Shown here piece by piece: positions 10,670-22,245 of a stretch of DNA of 64,000 nt. This stretch comes from Rhyacophila brunnea. Taxonomy: Eukaryota > Arthropoda > Insecta > Trichoptera > Rhyacophilidae. The number at the start of each line of letters is the position of its first letter. Position 1 is the first letter of the stretch. The stretch spans positions 124,001 to 188,000 of the forward strand of contig JAGYXB010000446.1 of assembly GCA_022495005.1 (NCBI GenBank), in the 5' to 3' direction. A program made the translations under genes and the position numbers. The notes below the pieces were generated by a model. The model did not search any database. It was given only the letters and a program-made list of their open reading frames with translations, and was not told the DNA's origin.

Positions 10670-10925
10670 GACCAATCGCATCGCGTCTAAATTTCTGCCT
10701 CTGATTACAATTGTCATAGAATCTGCGAATTCTTTCGTCGGGTGATATAGATAACGCCCCTCGATTTCGCCCCTGCCCTCTATCTATTGCGCCCGCATCC
10801 TGCAGCCGCGCCTGTCACAGTTTATTTTTTTCCGACTCGATCTCGACTTTATTGCCTCGCCATACAAATGTAACTGAAGGGGGAGGGGGAGGGCTTCATC
10901 GGCGGGGAGCGGTACCAAATCACCG
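10670..10925. promoter_or_regulatory. GC-rich CpG-containing island
   Basis: This block is far more GC-rich than its surroundings, with CGCCCCTCG, CCCCTGCCCTCT, GCCGCGCC and a G-run GAAGGGGGAGGGGGAGGG (possible GC-box cluster or G-quadruplex). CCCCTGCCCTCT recurs in the island at 60010. There is no clear open frame. It may be a promoter or enhancer. Confidence 0.3.
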
Positions 10926-11249
10926 GAACAGTTTTCTCAAAGGGAGATAATCAGTTTGATATTATTAAGAAACCATAATAGCATCAGTTGTGTGTTTTCT
11001 CAGGGTATAGGTATAACTAACCTGCAATCATAATTAATGATGTTAATAATTGTGAGAGTAATAGTTGTTTTCAAATTGCAATCGATATCGATGTATTCCA
11101 ATTTAGGTAGATGCATTTTTAACTCATGCGATGAAGTCTTTTTGAAATTCCCAGTTTTGATTTATTTTATATTATTACTTAGTTGTAATAAACAACCTTA
11201 ATTTGATAGTGATTTTTAAATACCAACTCAAAAATTGATATGAAGTAAA
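10926..11249. other. AT-rich DNA, no feature
   Basis: Nothing recognised. Confidence 0.5.
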
Positions 11250-11410
11250 ACATCGTGTCAAGCCCACCAGGCACCATTAGCGAGGGGTGCAAGACTAGTA
11301 AATGCACTCCCTAAAGACATCGACATTTTCAATGATGAACCTACTTCGCATTTTGTTTTTGAAACTTTATTTTATTGTACAAAATTGTTTGTTTTTATTA
11401 TTATTATCGT
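11250..11410 (+). pseudogene. LINE reverse transcriptase C-terminal tail
   Basis: A short open frame contains ARLVNALPKDIDIF, which resembles the conserved (R)xLWNxLPxxI segment near the C-terminus of CR1/Jockey-type non-LTR reverse transcriptases. About 45 residues remain and nothing of the catalytic region is kept nearby. The assignment rests on this motif alone. Confidence 0.4.
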
Positions 11411-11479
11411 CTTCTTCTCTTTTGTGAGAGTAATATTTTTGTTACAATGTAAACTCGTGTTTTTTAGAATTATTAATAA

Positions 11480-11642
11480 CCATGTCCTTGCTTTTTCGTA
11501 CTAGGTGGTTGTTAGTCATTTTGAAAAATCACAAACACCCAGGCTTTGAGAAAAACATACTAATATTGTGTCCTGACCGGGAATCGAACCCAGAACTCTC
11601 CGGTGGAAGGCAAGCGCCTTACGCACTGCACCACGAGAGCCA
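11480..11642 (-). repeat. tRNA-derived SINE family S2, copy 2
   Basis: Minus-strand head 11642-11567: CTCTCGTGGTGCAGTG, CGTAAGGCGCTTGCC, B box GGGTTCGATTCCCGG, then TCAGGACACAAT. It matches copy 1 at 9717-9642 with a better B box. The body that follows shares short words with copy 1 and then diverges. Confidence 0.7.
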
Positions 11643-11799
11643 CCTGTAAAACTCATGTTGTGAACGTCCTGAATTTATCCACAATGTTTTGTTTTCTTAA
11701 ATTAATTAATGAATGTCATTTAAATTAAACATAACCGATTATGATGTAATTAATAAAAATAAAAATAAAAAATATAAATAAGTATAGGTATAATATTAC

Positions 11800-11940
11800 G
11801 TCTTCTTCTTCGGCCATATCCGCCCCTTAATTGGAGCATACGGACACCACGCGGCGCCTCCAAGAATCCCTGTCGCTCGCCAGTCTTCTTGCTTCGTTCC
11901 AGGTCAAACCAGCATCCCGTAGCTCCGCCATATACACTCT
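11800..11940 (-). pseudogene. RTE-like LINE 3' end, L1
   Basis: On the minus strand the end of a reverse-transcriptase frame is visible (EARRLASDRDSWR) followed by GGGGCGGATATGGCCGAAGAAGAAGA, the typical polypurine repeat tail. The same end occurs on the plus strand at 39080-39196 and, more decayed, at 13720-13826. The copy is severely 5'-truncated. Confidence 0.65.
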
Positions 11941-13203
11941 ATATGTAAGTATACGTAAAATTTTACGACAAATCCCAATCTTAAAATTAATTATCTTTAC
12001 TTGATTTCAGATGACAAAAAAATAAAAAAAACAAATGAATGTAAAATTTGTTGTCAAAATCCCATTGCGCATTGACGTGGACTGGGCAAGCTAAAATTTA
12101 TTAACCTATTTTAAAATTAGTTAATTATGGTGATATAATATGTTAATGATATAGGTATAATCTCTTTTATGTAACGTTAAACCAAAAATAAAATGTCACT
12201 ATACTTAGGTAGATACCTACTATTATATTTTTCATTGCTAAATTGTGAGTCCTATACCATAGTTGATTTTATAAGGGAAACAACGGGCAGTCAGTAGTTA
12301 TATTTAAACATTTTATTAATTACAATAAATTACACTAGATAATAATATATTATATTGAATATGTAATTCAATTCTCATAATTCAAAAAATATCATTACCA
12401 TTCTTCTTCATATTATACATTATACTCAGTTATTCAAGAACTATTTAAATAAATACGTTTTTAAATAATTGTAAAAACATGTCTAATATAAAATAGTGTT
12501 GGTAAGTAAAATTATTATAGAAAACGTCCTTATAGCCACTATGTTTTAATGCGCTAATGTATAGAATATAATTTCTATGGTTGCCAATTTAACCACTATT
12601 ATAACTATACAACACCCTTATCGTGACAAAATTAACCAACTAATTGAAAAATAAATCAATTAAAACCAAATATTTGACATACAGATTTGCTGACTGTACC
12701 TTAAGTAAGGACGCGCTGTGTGTGTATAATGTAATCCTGTATAAATTGAGAGCGCTGCGAATCGAATCAAATCAAATCAAAACACCACATCGACACCGCC
12801 TATACAATAATATATATCTATACCTAAACGAATGTATATATGTATGTCGATAATAAAAAGCCTTCGAGACGATTGCAGCCTTATTTCATGCTACTAGAGG
12901 AAAATATTTCCATGCAATGTTGCTAAGGTATTTCATATATTGTGTAACGTTTCTTCCGGGTCCTCGTGATATGTACGTTGAACATCATCGTTGTATAGCG
13001 GATTCTGTCGATCGCAATAAGGACAATGTGCACAGAAATACCATTTCATTATATATAGTCAAGATGTTCAACCCTCTCCTGATATCGTATCATTCCCTCA
13101 AGAAGAGCTGACTGTATAACAATCAACCCTTGTACTCACTATCTGAGTATAGACTATAGATAGAGTATAAATATTAGTCTATGTTTAGATGGTATGCTAT
13201 AAT
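11941..13203. other. AT-rich DNA, no feature
   Basis: About 1.2 kb of low-GC sequence. It includes a short (AATCA)n run near 12763-12780. The small open frames at 12644-12853 and 12917-13111 show no recognisable domain. Confidence 0.5.
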
Positions 13204-13597
13204 GACTGCCTTTCTAAGGAAGAAGGCAGTAACTGACTCTCACACATTTTCAAGATAAATGACATATTGTGTTTTTTATTTAAACTTCAGTGCTGTGAAT
13301 TAATAAAAAAAGGTGATAATTTTATTAGTAGGATGTTAAAATACAAATAAATTAATAATAAACAAGCAGTAACTGCAATAAATAGGTGCAATTACTGACT
13401 TTTTGCTAAGAAATTTGTATTGTTTTAACGGATGTCCATTTTTTTACTAAGGATTTTAACGGTATTTTAGTGATAATTCTGATTTTAAAATGAACAGAAT
13501 ACATAGCTTTCAAAATTACCTAAAAGATGGCATTCATAACTCAATTTTACAAATTTTGAGAGTTACTGCCTTCTTCATTGGAAGGGTACTGGCAGTA
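13204..13597. mobile_element. TIR element of about 394 bp
   Basis: Terminal inverted repeats: the left starts ACTGCC then CTAAGGAAGAAGGCAGTAAC, and the right end read in reverse gives ACTGCC then CCAATGAAGAAGGCAGTAAC. The word GCAGTAACT also occurs internally (near 13366), as expected of transposase-binding subterminal repeats. The interior is AT-rich and non-coding. The superfamily is not clear; no clean target duplication was seen. Confidence 0.65.
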
Positions 13598-13719
13598 TAC
13601 ATTTTGCGAGTTCTGTTGAAGAAGAAAAAACATGATAAGTTAGTATAATACCTATTGGTCGAAATATAAAATTACATTTTTTTTAAATTATAATAATAAT
13701 GAACGTAAAGAGTGTTACC

Positions 13720-13826
13720 TTCCGCAAGAAGATTGGTATGAGATAGGGATTCTAGGGCGCCGTGTGGTGGCCATAATATTATGATCCGGTTAAGGAGTGG
13801 ACAACGCCTGGGAAGAAGATAGAGAA
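13720..13826 (+). pseudogene. RTE-like LINE 3' end, L2
   Basis: Decayed copy of the ends at 39080-39196 (plus) and 11800-11940 (minus): GCAAGAAGATTGG, TAGGGATTCTnGGGCGCCGTGTGGTG, then GGGAAGAAGATAG. Only the last few codons and the tail survive. Confidence 0.55.
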
Positions 13827-14499
13827 TTTCAGAGCATCCGGCTCTCTAGTGGGACGCTGGTTAGAACGCTTTATCATGAAAATTTACAAGTGTTGTTTTC
13901 TCAATATGTGTTTGATCGTGATTTAGACAAATGACAAAAACTCTCATCATAAAAATATATTTTGACTTGGTCTGTATTTTTGAAAAATGGAGAGAATTTT
14001 GTAATTTAATATTATTTATTTACCGGTAAAATTGACAATGATTTTTTTTACCAGAAAAATAGAATTAGTGAGTATTTATTAGAAATGGAATGTGTTGAAT
14101 GTTAATTCTTGATGGGCTTAAAGAAAAATAAGAAAACATAGTACTATAATAGCTACCACATAACTTGTAAGTATATATATTATCATATACCAATAATAGA
14201 TATCGGTATATTGAAAGGTGGACGAAACCGGTGCTGGACGTACTTTAAATATATTTTGGTACAACCTCAGAAACATACATAAGTATCAGATTGAATGCCC
14301 AGAAATATAACGAATGCGACTTGAACCTACACCCATTTAATAAAAGTCTATTATATAGTACAATCTTTGGCGAAAATGCCCATATGGTCAATTTTTTTAA
14401 AAACTTAGTGACTACATAACCCGATTAATTACTGATACAAACAAATAAACGCCGATATATTCATTGTTATGATCTTCATATTTATTATATTTGCCAAAC
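13827..14499. other. AT-rich DNA, no feature
   Basis: Nothing recognised. Confidence 0.5.
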
Positions 14500-14690
14500 A
14501 AGGCACCAGCGGAAGTGACCTATAGGGAGACCAAGAATGTGGTAAATTGACTGGGTACAGAAGGACTGGAGCAGGATGGAATAGCTTGGAAATGGAGAGA
14601 ACTGGCGAAGGTTAGAAGTTAGTGGAGGGCATTTGTGGAGAAGGCAAAATTTCACCTTGGGATGAAACGCCGAGTAAGAAGATACATGTA
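14500..14690 (+). pseudogene. LINE reverse transcriptase C-terminal fragment, L4
   Basis: Plus-strand frames read fragments such as GRPRMW then DWVQKDWSRM and NWRRLE, the Gly-Arg-Pro-Arg linker and tryptophan-rich end typical of RTE-like LINE proteins, with stops and frame changes. It ends in AAGAAGATACA. No full domain remains. Confidence 0.5.
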
Positions 14691-15194
14691 ATGTAATAAA
14701 GAGATACTCGTCTAATAAAATGGAAATACTGCTCTACTTTGAAAATATAACAATAACATGAGTAAATGAAACTAACATTTAAAGCTTGAAACACAAAAAC
14801 TTACCACAAATATTATATTGTGGACTTATCGGGATTTGTAAATGGACAACATAACATTCAAACAACATAGGTATTATAATTCCTTACAAATTACAACAGC
14901 TAGACATAACTATAAATAATAAATTATTAAACTTATAAATTATTAAATTTAAATTTAAAAGTCTAAAAATTAATAAAAGTCAGTATTATAATAATAACAC
15001 ATTGATTTAAAATACATTGAAAAAGGCAGAACGGAATTTAAATAATTAAATTTAGTTTAAATACCAATGTTATTATTGTTTCAGTACCTGTACAGTGATA
15101 TAACTGAATCGGTCATGCCCACTGTCCCGATTTCAGTATTGAGTATAGTATGCGTGATCAAGTCCCATTTGGTTAAATTTTTTCTAAGGTTGTT
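14691..15194. other. AT-rich DNA, no feature
   Basis: AT-rich with stuttering TAAATTATTAAA words near 14920-14970. Confidence 0.5.
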
Positions 15195-16220
15195 TTAACC
15201 CTTAGAATGCTACGCAACGATATATCGTTGTTTTTGATAATGACCAGAAATGCTAACAACGATCGTCGTTTTGCATTTGATGCTTGAAATGTCAAGTTAA
15301 TTTTGGAACATACTACTGCTCCAGCGGTATGAAACATTTTTGATATATTTAGTTTTATTGTTGTGTAATATAACTTGATTTATACATGTTTTGTGACTGG
15401 GTAGAGTTAGAACTTATAACTATTGTATTTTTTTTCATTGCATCAGCATTTTTATAATAAAAGCATTAATTCCAATTACAAATTTCAGTTTACAATATAA
15501 ACGAATTTCGTTTTTTATTTGTTTACAGTAAAATTCTGGGTGGAACGACAATTTTTTATTTAATTTTATACATTTGAAACAGTGGAAATAGTATTTTAGA
15601 GCAGTGTTTCCCTAAAAATACTAAAAATTATACTAAATCAGAGTCATATAAAGAGTTGTCACTATCACCCATGAGTTGATTATTATCCACAAATTCACTA
15701 TCAGAATCGGTAGAGCTGCTAATTCTTCGAGTTCCTCGAAAAGCTGCCATTATTTCGCTATCACTTTCGCTGTCCGTAATCATTTTGCAGGAATTACAAT
15801 TATAATCCAAATGAGGAATTATTTTCTCAATAAGATGTTATGGGGAGTACGTGTTTTTAGCTAACGCAATCGAGTGGAATTAAAATAATATTTTGAAGTA
15901 ACCGATTGTTTCCAATAGCTGTTAAAAATCAAAACTCGATAGTTCGTTTCGCTTGCACACGTGATCGTCAGTATGATAGAGCGAGAAAGAGAAGTTCAAT
16001 TAATTTTAACGGTACATGAAGCGGGGGATATCTAATTGCCTAATTATCTATTCAAAACGATAAATTATTTACGAAACGTGTTTTCATAATATTCCGATTT
16101 CGCAGAATCAATTAGAGTGGTAAGGCGTCTAAAAATAATACAATACTTTAATTTATCGACAATTATTGGTAGCAATCCTCGACCGGATTTTGCACAACAT
16201 CGTAGCAGCCAAAGGGTTAA
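15195..16220 (-). mobile_element. Internally deleted piggyBac element
   Basis: The element spans 15199-16216, bounded on both sides by TTAA (15195-15198 and 16217-16220), the strict piggyBac target duplication. Its ends are CCCTTAGAATGCTACG and, in reverse, CCCTTTGGCTGCTACG, which pair as imperfect terminal repeats. The left end continues into the palindrome CAACGATATATCGTTG. On the minus strand an acidic N-terminal coding piece remains. At about 1.0 kb against roughly 2.4 kb for autonomous relatives, most of the transposase has been lost. Confidence 0.85.
15628..15783 (-). pseudogene. piggyBac transposase, N-terminal remnant
   Basis: From an ATG at 15783 on the minus strand, about 51 residues are rich in Asp, Glu and Ser (for example TDSESDSE and STDSDSEF), like the disordered acidic N-terminus of piggyBac transposases. 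The frame is open upstream as well. The DDD catalytic domain and the C-terminal cysteine-rich domain are missing; the frame stops inside the deleted element. The function call rests mainly on its place between piggyBac ends. Confidence 0.6.
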
Positions 16221-16568
16221 ATATTATTATGTACATACACTTAACATAGAATGTTCATATACAGTGTAATAACACGATAATATAAATCCATCATTGACTA
16301 CCATGTAGGTGGGTATATATTTTGTTTTATTCAAGATTATGTTTACAGCTAGCAATAACGTGCGGTGACTAATTCTGCTTTTGGCATTTCGTTGGGAAAA
16401 TACATACCTACCGATTATTTGATACATGTTGTATACTTAGGATTTAAAAAAAAAACTAATTCAATCGTGATGAGTAGCTGATGAATATTGTAGAGTGGTA
16501 GTTCTGTGAAATTCTAAGCACAATAATTTACATAATGTAAGAATAGAACGTGAATAATAGCTAACCGT
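16221..16568. other. AT-rich DNA, no feature
   Basis: Nothing recognised. Confidence 0.5.
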
Positions 16569-16981
16569 GAAAGTCTTGGTTACATGTAAGTTGTACGTAT
16601 GCAGTTCATCGTGGGACACTTATTCGTGCGCCGCAGTACGTGAAACATGAGTTCGTATAACATTTTATTAAATGACGAGTTCTTCGTTGAACATTTCACC
16701 GTGGAATACATTTGTACGTATCTTACAAAATGCGGCGATAGTTTGCTAATAGTACTGTTCCAATTAGATTAACCCTAACCTAACCTAACCTAACTTAACC
16801 TAGTAAAGACATCTCCACATGTTGTAGTATACGCACAAATATACTCCACGGTGAAATGTTCAATGAAGAACTCGCCATTTGATTAAATGTTACACGAACT
16901 CATGTTTCACGTACTGCGGCGCACGAATAAACGTCCTGCGGTGAACTGTTTATGTACAAATTTCCGGATTCGGAAAGTCTT
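16569..16981. mobile_element. Family B foldback MITE, copy 4, with 9-bp target duplication
   Basis: The element covers 16578-16972 between two copies of GAAAGTCTT (16569-16577 and 16973-16981). Its arms (about 16578-16740 and 16835-16972) are long reverse complements: both contain TTCGTGCGCCGCAGTACGTG, AAACATGAGTTCGT and ACATTTCACCGTGGA. The spacer holds AACCT pentamers (16770-16800). A 9-bp duplication with long arms points to a Mutator-like or foldback-type superfamily. No coding sequence. Confidence 0.85.
16770..16801 (-). repeat. (TTAGG)n-type run inside a MITE
   Basis: AACCCTAACCTAACCTAACC and its continuation is the complement of the insect telomere pentamer. It lies in the spacer of the family B element; other family B copies carry similar runs at about 1165, 17570, 40715 and 54390. 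Confidence 0.8.
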
Positions 16982-17444
16982 ACGATAATGTTTACAAAAT
17001 TTAAGTAAAATTTACCCATCAATTGCGCAACCTACTTAATACTATTTAAAAGTGATTTATTTTTGGGGATGGTCCGCATCAACAGTATCTATGAACCGCA
17101 CGCCACTGATAGCTAGATACATATTATTTTTAGAGTGAACATATTATGTTTATGAATACAGTTTTATATGTGAACAATGAGAAATCCCATAAAATAAATA
17201 CCTTTGTGTCCAATTTTGGCTACAATTGGGTGCTACAAAAAATAGCTGATGATAATACTGTTGAGTCAAAGTAATCTTTCTCAAAATGATTTGATTTTCC
17301 CAACATTCCCATCCCTTGATATCGCAGAAAGAAAATAGCCGCATATACGATTACATATTTTTTGGGTGGTCAGTTCCTTTTAGTAGGTATTTATAAGTTA
17401 ATTTGGATTCTATCTTATCCACTCTCTAAATTGTCATCTTTCTT
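16982..17444. other. AT-rich DNA with a possible TE end
   Basis: GCACGCCACTG at about 17099-17109 resembles the CACTG ends of hAT elements, but no matching opposite end was found. Confidence 0.4.
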
Positions 17445-17764
17445 CCAACCTCTTTGGGTCGTATAGTACTGATATAAAATTCATGTTTAAATAAAACACG
17501 GTTCTTGTTAGTTTACACTTTACAGGAAGCCAGCAGCAAACATATTTTGAAATACTGGAGTATTTGTTAGGCTATGTTAGGTTAGGTTTTCATTCCTCAA
17601 TAATTCATGAATTTTGCCAAAATCAGCTATGAAAATTGAATTAAGTTCATTTTGAATCTAATAAAATTGGAAACCGTATAGTTTACGGTCATTTCTTTCC
17701 GATAAGAAAGCTCATGGTGAACTATGCCACGGTGAAATGTTTAACGTACAATTTACATGCAACC
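17445..17764 (-). mobile_element. Family B foldback MITE, copy 5
   Basis: In inverted orientation to the copy at 40537-40955: CCAACCTCTTTGGGTCGTA, TAAATAAAACACGGTT, GGTTAGGTTTT (TTAGG run near 17568-17589), CATGAATTTTGCCAAAATC, and the end GTACAATTTACATGCAACC. The end corresponding to CCGGACACG is missing. Confidence 0.8.
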
Positions 17765-18220
17765 GTTGTGGATTTGATACGACTGGGATAGGGAGGTGTC
17801 GGTAACACCAAACCTACCCGACCCTATGCAGATTCCATACATAAATGTCTTAATTCACTATCAAAAATCTAAATAATATCGAAATATATATTGCGAATGA
17901 AAACGTACATCACCCAGCACACTATCAGGAACCTCACTATATCCTTAGCTTTATTAGATCTAGAAAAAAAATGTTCGACTTCATAATGCGCTCAAAGTCG
18001 CATAAAGTCGCATAATGGTCAACAATTTCAAAATTGTCGTTAAATCGCCATGTAACAGGAACAAAAGAAATTAATTTTAAATATTTTTCAGTTGAAAACG
18101 TACCCCGAAGAGGGAAGTACGGCTTGAAATTGCGCGGATTCCCTCCAAATAATTACTCAAAATCATACTACTATAGTGACATCAATTGGCGAAAATAATA
18201 AATGAAAGCTCGAGCGGTAA
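17765..18220. other. AT-rich DNA
   Basis: The 16-base word TGTCGTTAAATCGCCA (about 18045) recurs at about 24993. No coding signal. Confidence 0.45.
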
Positions 18221-18290
18221 TGCAGTTTACTGCATTTTCATTTGTTTAAAAAAACAAATGAGTCATGTTTTCACTTGTTCCAAACAAGTG
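18221..18290. other. Three consecutive perfect short hairpins
   Basis: TGCAGT/ACTGCA (18221-18234), TCATTTGTTT/AAACAAATGA with an AAAA loop (18238-18261) and CACTTGTT/AACAAGTG (18272-18290) follow one another within 70 bases. The function is unknown. Confidence 0.6.
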
Positions 18291-21200
18291 TCACTTTTTC
18301 ACATGTTCCTTTTGATTGCATATGGATTGCATTATTAAACATCGTTAATATAAAAAAGTTCTGCTTTTCTCTACAATTTTCAACACTACTTAATTAGCGA
18401 CGTACGCTTAATAATAATCTAAACAATTATTAATACGTCTAATAACAAGTGTAATATTGTGTCCTATCGATTATCAATGATCCGAAGTGCCTGTCAGTGA
18501 GATAATCAAACCGTCTCTACCTAGACAATGTGTAGCCCTTAGTAATGATTTATCAAATGTTTTAGATAATAAATTATTCGTCCTTTACAACTGAACTAAC
18601 TATTTTAATTGTGCCACTAATAATAAATCCAATTTTACGCTGAGGTATCAAATTACAAGTTCCGTTTCCTGTTTTCTTTGCTTTTACTGAAATATAACTG
18701 TGTTCCAAGTCTCTGCAAACGCGAAGATGAAGGCCTGCGAGCACATCCACGCATCATCCAGCCGGACGTTATCAGTACCCACCGTAAATTAGTTACCAAC
18801 CTTCGATAGAAAACAACGCCAAAGGAAGAAGAAGATTTTTACCTCAAGATCAGCTAGCATTTTATATGAAAGTTTTTTTACTCATGAATCAAAAAATATA
18901 TAGTTTTTGTCACAGCTTGTCTATTAATCTGGCAACGTATAGCCCATTGTTTGTTTGAAGACGAGCCAGAAATAAATTGATAGGTGTTGTCACACAAGTA
19001 CAGCAATTTGATCATCTCGAAAGAGCTCAGCGAATTCTTATCGAAATACCAGAAAAAAGTATTTTACACGGATACCTATTTATAGACAGGGTCGAACTAA
19101 CACCAATATTATTAATTTCTGACAAATATAAAATTAAAAGAAAATGTGTGTCTTCTATAATTGATGATAAAAGTCAATAAAGCAATTATAATATTAAAAG
19201 CATCTATAATATTATAATATTTAGATATTTTGCGCTAGATTAAGCTCACTTCCAACGTAATAGGGTTGAGGGTTTTTATCGTGTAATTGGATCAAATACC
19301 TACATATATCTAAATATTGAGAAAATTGTTAATAATAGGTAATTCCTCGTAAAAATTGTTCTCTTCAAATGTCTATTATGGTCTTATTTCAAGTAAAAAT
19401 TGTACATTACCTTCAAAAGGATTTTCCATTTTATAATAGGGGAAATCTTTTCTCCCTCATCATTCATGGCTGTATAATTCTTGGCGGGTCATAGCGTACT
19501 TTAGAAATGTTCACCGTGTCGGACGATCAAACGTCGCTGCCTTTTTCCTAAGTAGGCATTATTTAAAAAAAAAATGTAATACTAGTTTAGCTGTCAACGT
19601 GTTATGTATTTTGTTATTTTATTTACTACTTGCCTATTTTTAGTGGAGATTGGCGGTCATAGAATAAAGGAAATACTGTTTATACTAAGTAGTTTATTGG
19701 GCTAATTTTTATTGGTCTAGAAACGTTCTTCGTCCACAATTTTTTGCGGATATATTGAAGAAAATATTTTGATTTGCGATGGCATTTATATAGATTATAT
19801 TACATTTGTCCAATATGTTAAAATTTAAAAAATCATAATTAATATGTTTATGTAGAATAGCGTGTTTTGCATTATTTTGATTCTGTTTCCCTGTGTAACT
19901 GTGGATTCGGCCAAAATTTGCTTCTGATGATCTTATAATAATTAGTTACAACGCAGAGAAATATTAAGATTAAATTGTATTAAAAAACGTATTGTAAAAG
20001 TCTAAAAACATCTATAAGGTGTTGTAACAAACATTTTACCTGGTCCCATATTCTGAGAAGTCAATAATCATGTAATGACGTGCACTGGGAATAGAAAAAA
20101 TGAAGGCTCTCAGATCTTGTCTTTTACCGGCGTGAGTTTTTAATTTTAATTTTAGAAAAATAACATTTAGGTTAATTTATGGAAACAATATTGTGGACTA
20201 TACGCTGTATTTCTTGGTGCTTAAAGTATAAAGTTCTTCACTCAAGTTCTTGTTGTTGGACTCGACACCCCCTAGTCTTAACTATATAATTCTACAATGT
20301 AAGCGGGAAAGAATTTTCCAGTCGAAGAATTATGGAATATATGAATTATTGTGGTTCAATAATTTTAGGCGAAGAATATTCCGGATACCGATTTTAAGAA
20401 GGTAGTCTAAAAATTTTTCTATGATCTGTGACTATGATCCTATTTGTGGATATAATTTAAAAGGTCTTCATGATAAATTGTTAGAAAACCATAGATGTAA
20501 ACAAAGCATATAAATCTAAATTTAAACGCATTGATTGTTATTTTTAAAAAGATTTGAAAGGAGTTGCTTTGACATTTAACTGTATCCGTATATTAACTTA
20601 ACAACGCAACGTTTCTCAATAATTAATACCTAAATTCGCACCTGCTCGCAAATTTACAGAGTCGCAGTTTCGTGAGGTATGTGGTCATAGTCAGAATCGG
20701 TCGCAATTGCTAAACAAATAACCGAAAAGAGGAATCGAAAAAAATAACAAAAAAGCTTGACCCATCACTTTTCTTTTGTTTTTCTTTTTGTGTTATAGTT
20801 TTCCGGATTCATCAAGATAAATTGGCGAAAGAAAAACAAATAGCCGAACAGAAAAAATAGACGATCTTCGAAAATTGACGAAAATCGAATAAGTAATAAG
20901 GAAAGGAACGCAGATAAGAACTATTTATAGCTGGAAGCACCTAATTCTGGACAATGGAATTGATGGTACCAATGAAAAAATGTTTAAGAATTTCTTCTGC
21001 CAAATGGATCTCGCTATGGTATGTTTAACGATATAATTGAAACATGTTCTTGTTTGTCATAAATACCATTTTTATATGCAAGATCAACGAACTCTGTTTT
21101 CATGGTTTGTATGAAAATTTATGGACCAGGCATTTTTTTAACTTCTTTTTCATAATAATATGTTGTTTGGGATTTATCTGTATAGATTTAATGGTTTACT

Positions 21201-22099
21201 TCAACATTTTGATTTTATAGTTATAGTTAAATTTAGATTTGTTACAGAATGCGTTGTAGATGATTCCTGTTTGATTTATATTGCAGAAAATTCCAAACGC
21301 TGAGCAATATAGATCTGACTTGAACTGCTTTCTGATTACTTGGGTTATTTTATTGACAACGTATTGTTACAATGATGATGATGTAACTAAAGGTAGGTAA
21401 TGAGTTTTACTGGTAATGTGTCACTGTTATAATCGTGTTACAGTGTTCAATGAATGGAGCAACATACACCATCAGACGAACCCGACCCGCACCACGCTCG
21501 GTCTTAATCGAACGTATCACAAGGGCTTACGTTTGATGTGAAGCATCAGGATTATGTACGCCTGGGAATGTCCCAAAAGCAGTTATTCGAGGCTGAGGTC
21601 ACCACGCACTCAAGTATGGTTTGACTGAGTTTAAATTTAGTTTTTTCTTTTAATAAAATGCGCTCATGGAAAAGAGGAGCATGGAGACAACATAAATAAA
21701 TAGTATAAGGAAGTAATACAAAACAAAGTAAATTCAATTCTATGTGAAGAGATTTTTACACCCGCATTAAAATGCCATACATTTTACCTTTGTGGCGATC
21801 AGGTCACTGTCAGACGGTTCAATAGGACAAACAGCTGGTTAGACTACCTGATCATCTCCTTCTTTTCCGTACACATTTCAGGATATTCCCAGAGGATATG
21901 GTTTCAATCATGTATTTTTTCCACCTCATGGACATATTGCTCGGGTAACAAGTCCAAACTCATACGATTGGCAGTAAGTTCACCGTTTTTTACTGCTGTG
22001 GTGATCAAGAGTCAATACAGTTATCTGCATTCTAGTAATTGATCGCTTAAGGCGTGGAACAGAGACTTTTAACGTTTAAGAAGAAATTATGACACAAGA
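18291..22099. other. AT-rich DNA without recognised genes
   Basis: About 3.8 kb with short random frames only. Near 18820 the text AACGCCAAAGGAAGAAGAAGA may be a very decayed LINE tail. From 20690 to 20900 the sequence is A-rich with repeated CGAAAA words. No gene can be supported. Confidence 0.45.
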
Positions 22100-22245
22100 T
22101 CATTTTATTTTGTCACGTTTATAACGTCATGAAAGGCGGCCATACACAAATCGTGATATTATACCAACATGACGTTTCCCCTAGAGGTGTAATCGAACCC
22201 ATGGCTTCAGAGACGGGTGCTCTACACTAGGCTACCGTACATTAT
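22100..22245 (-). repeat. tRNA-derived SINE-like sequence S3
   Basis: On the minus strand the head (22243 to 22166) has an A-box-like TAGCCTAGTGTAGAGC, CACCCGTCTCTGAAGCCA and B box GGGTTCGATTAC. The head is well preserved and differs from S1 and S2. The cloverleaf is not complete, so a tRNA gene is unlikely. Confidence 0.5.

Noticed and set aside
16770..16801. True telomere or chromosome-fusion scar
   Set aside because: The TTAGG run is short and sits at the same internal place in several copies of one MITE family.
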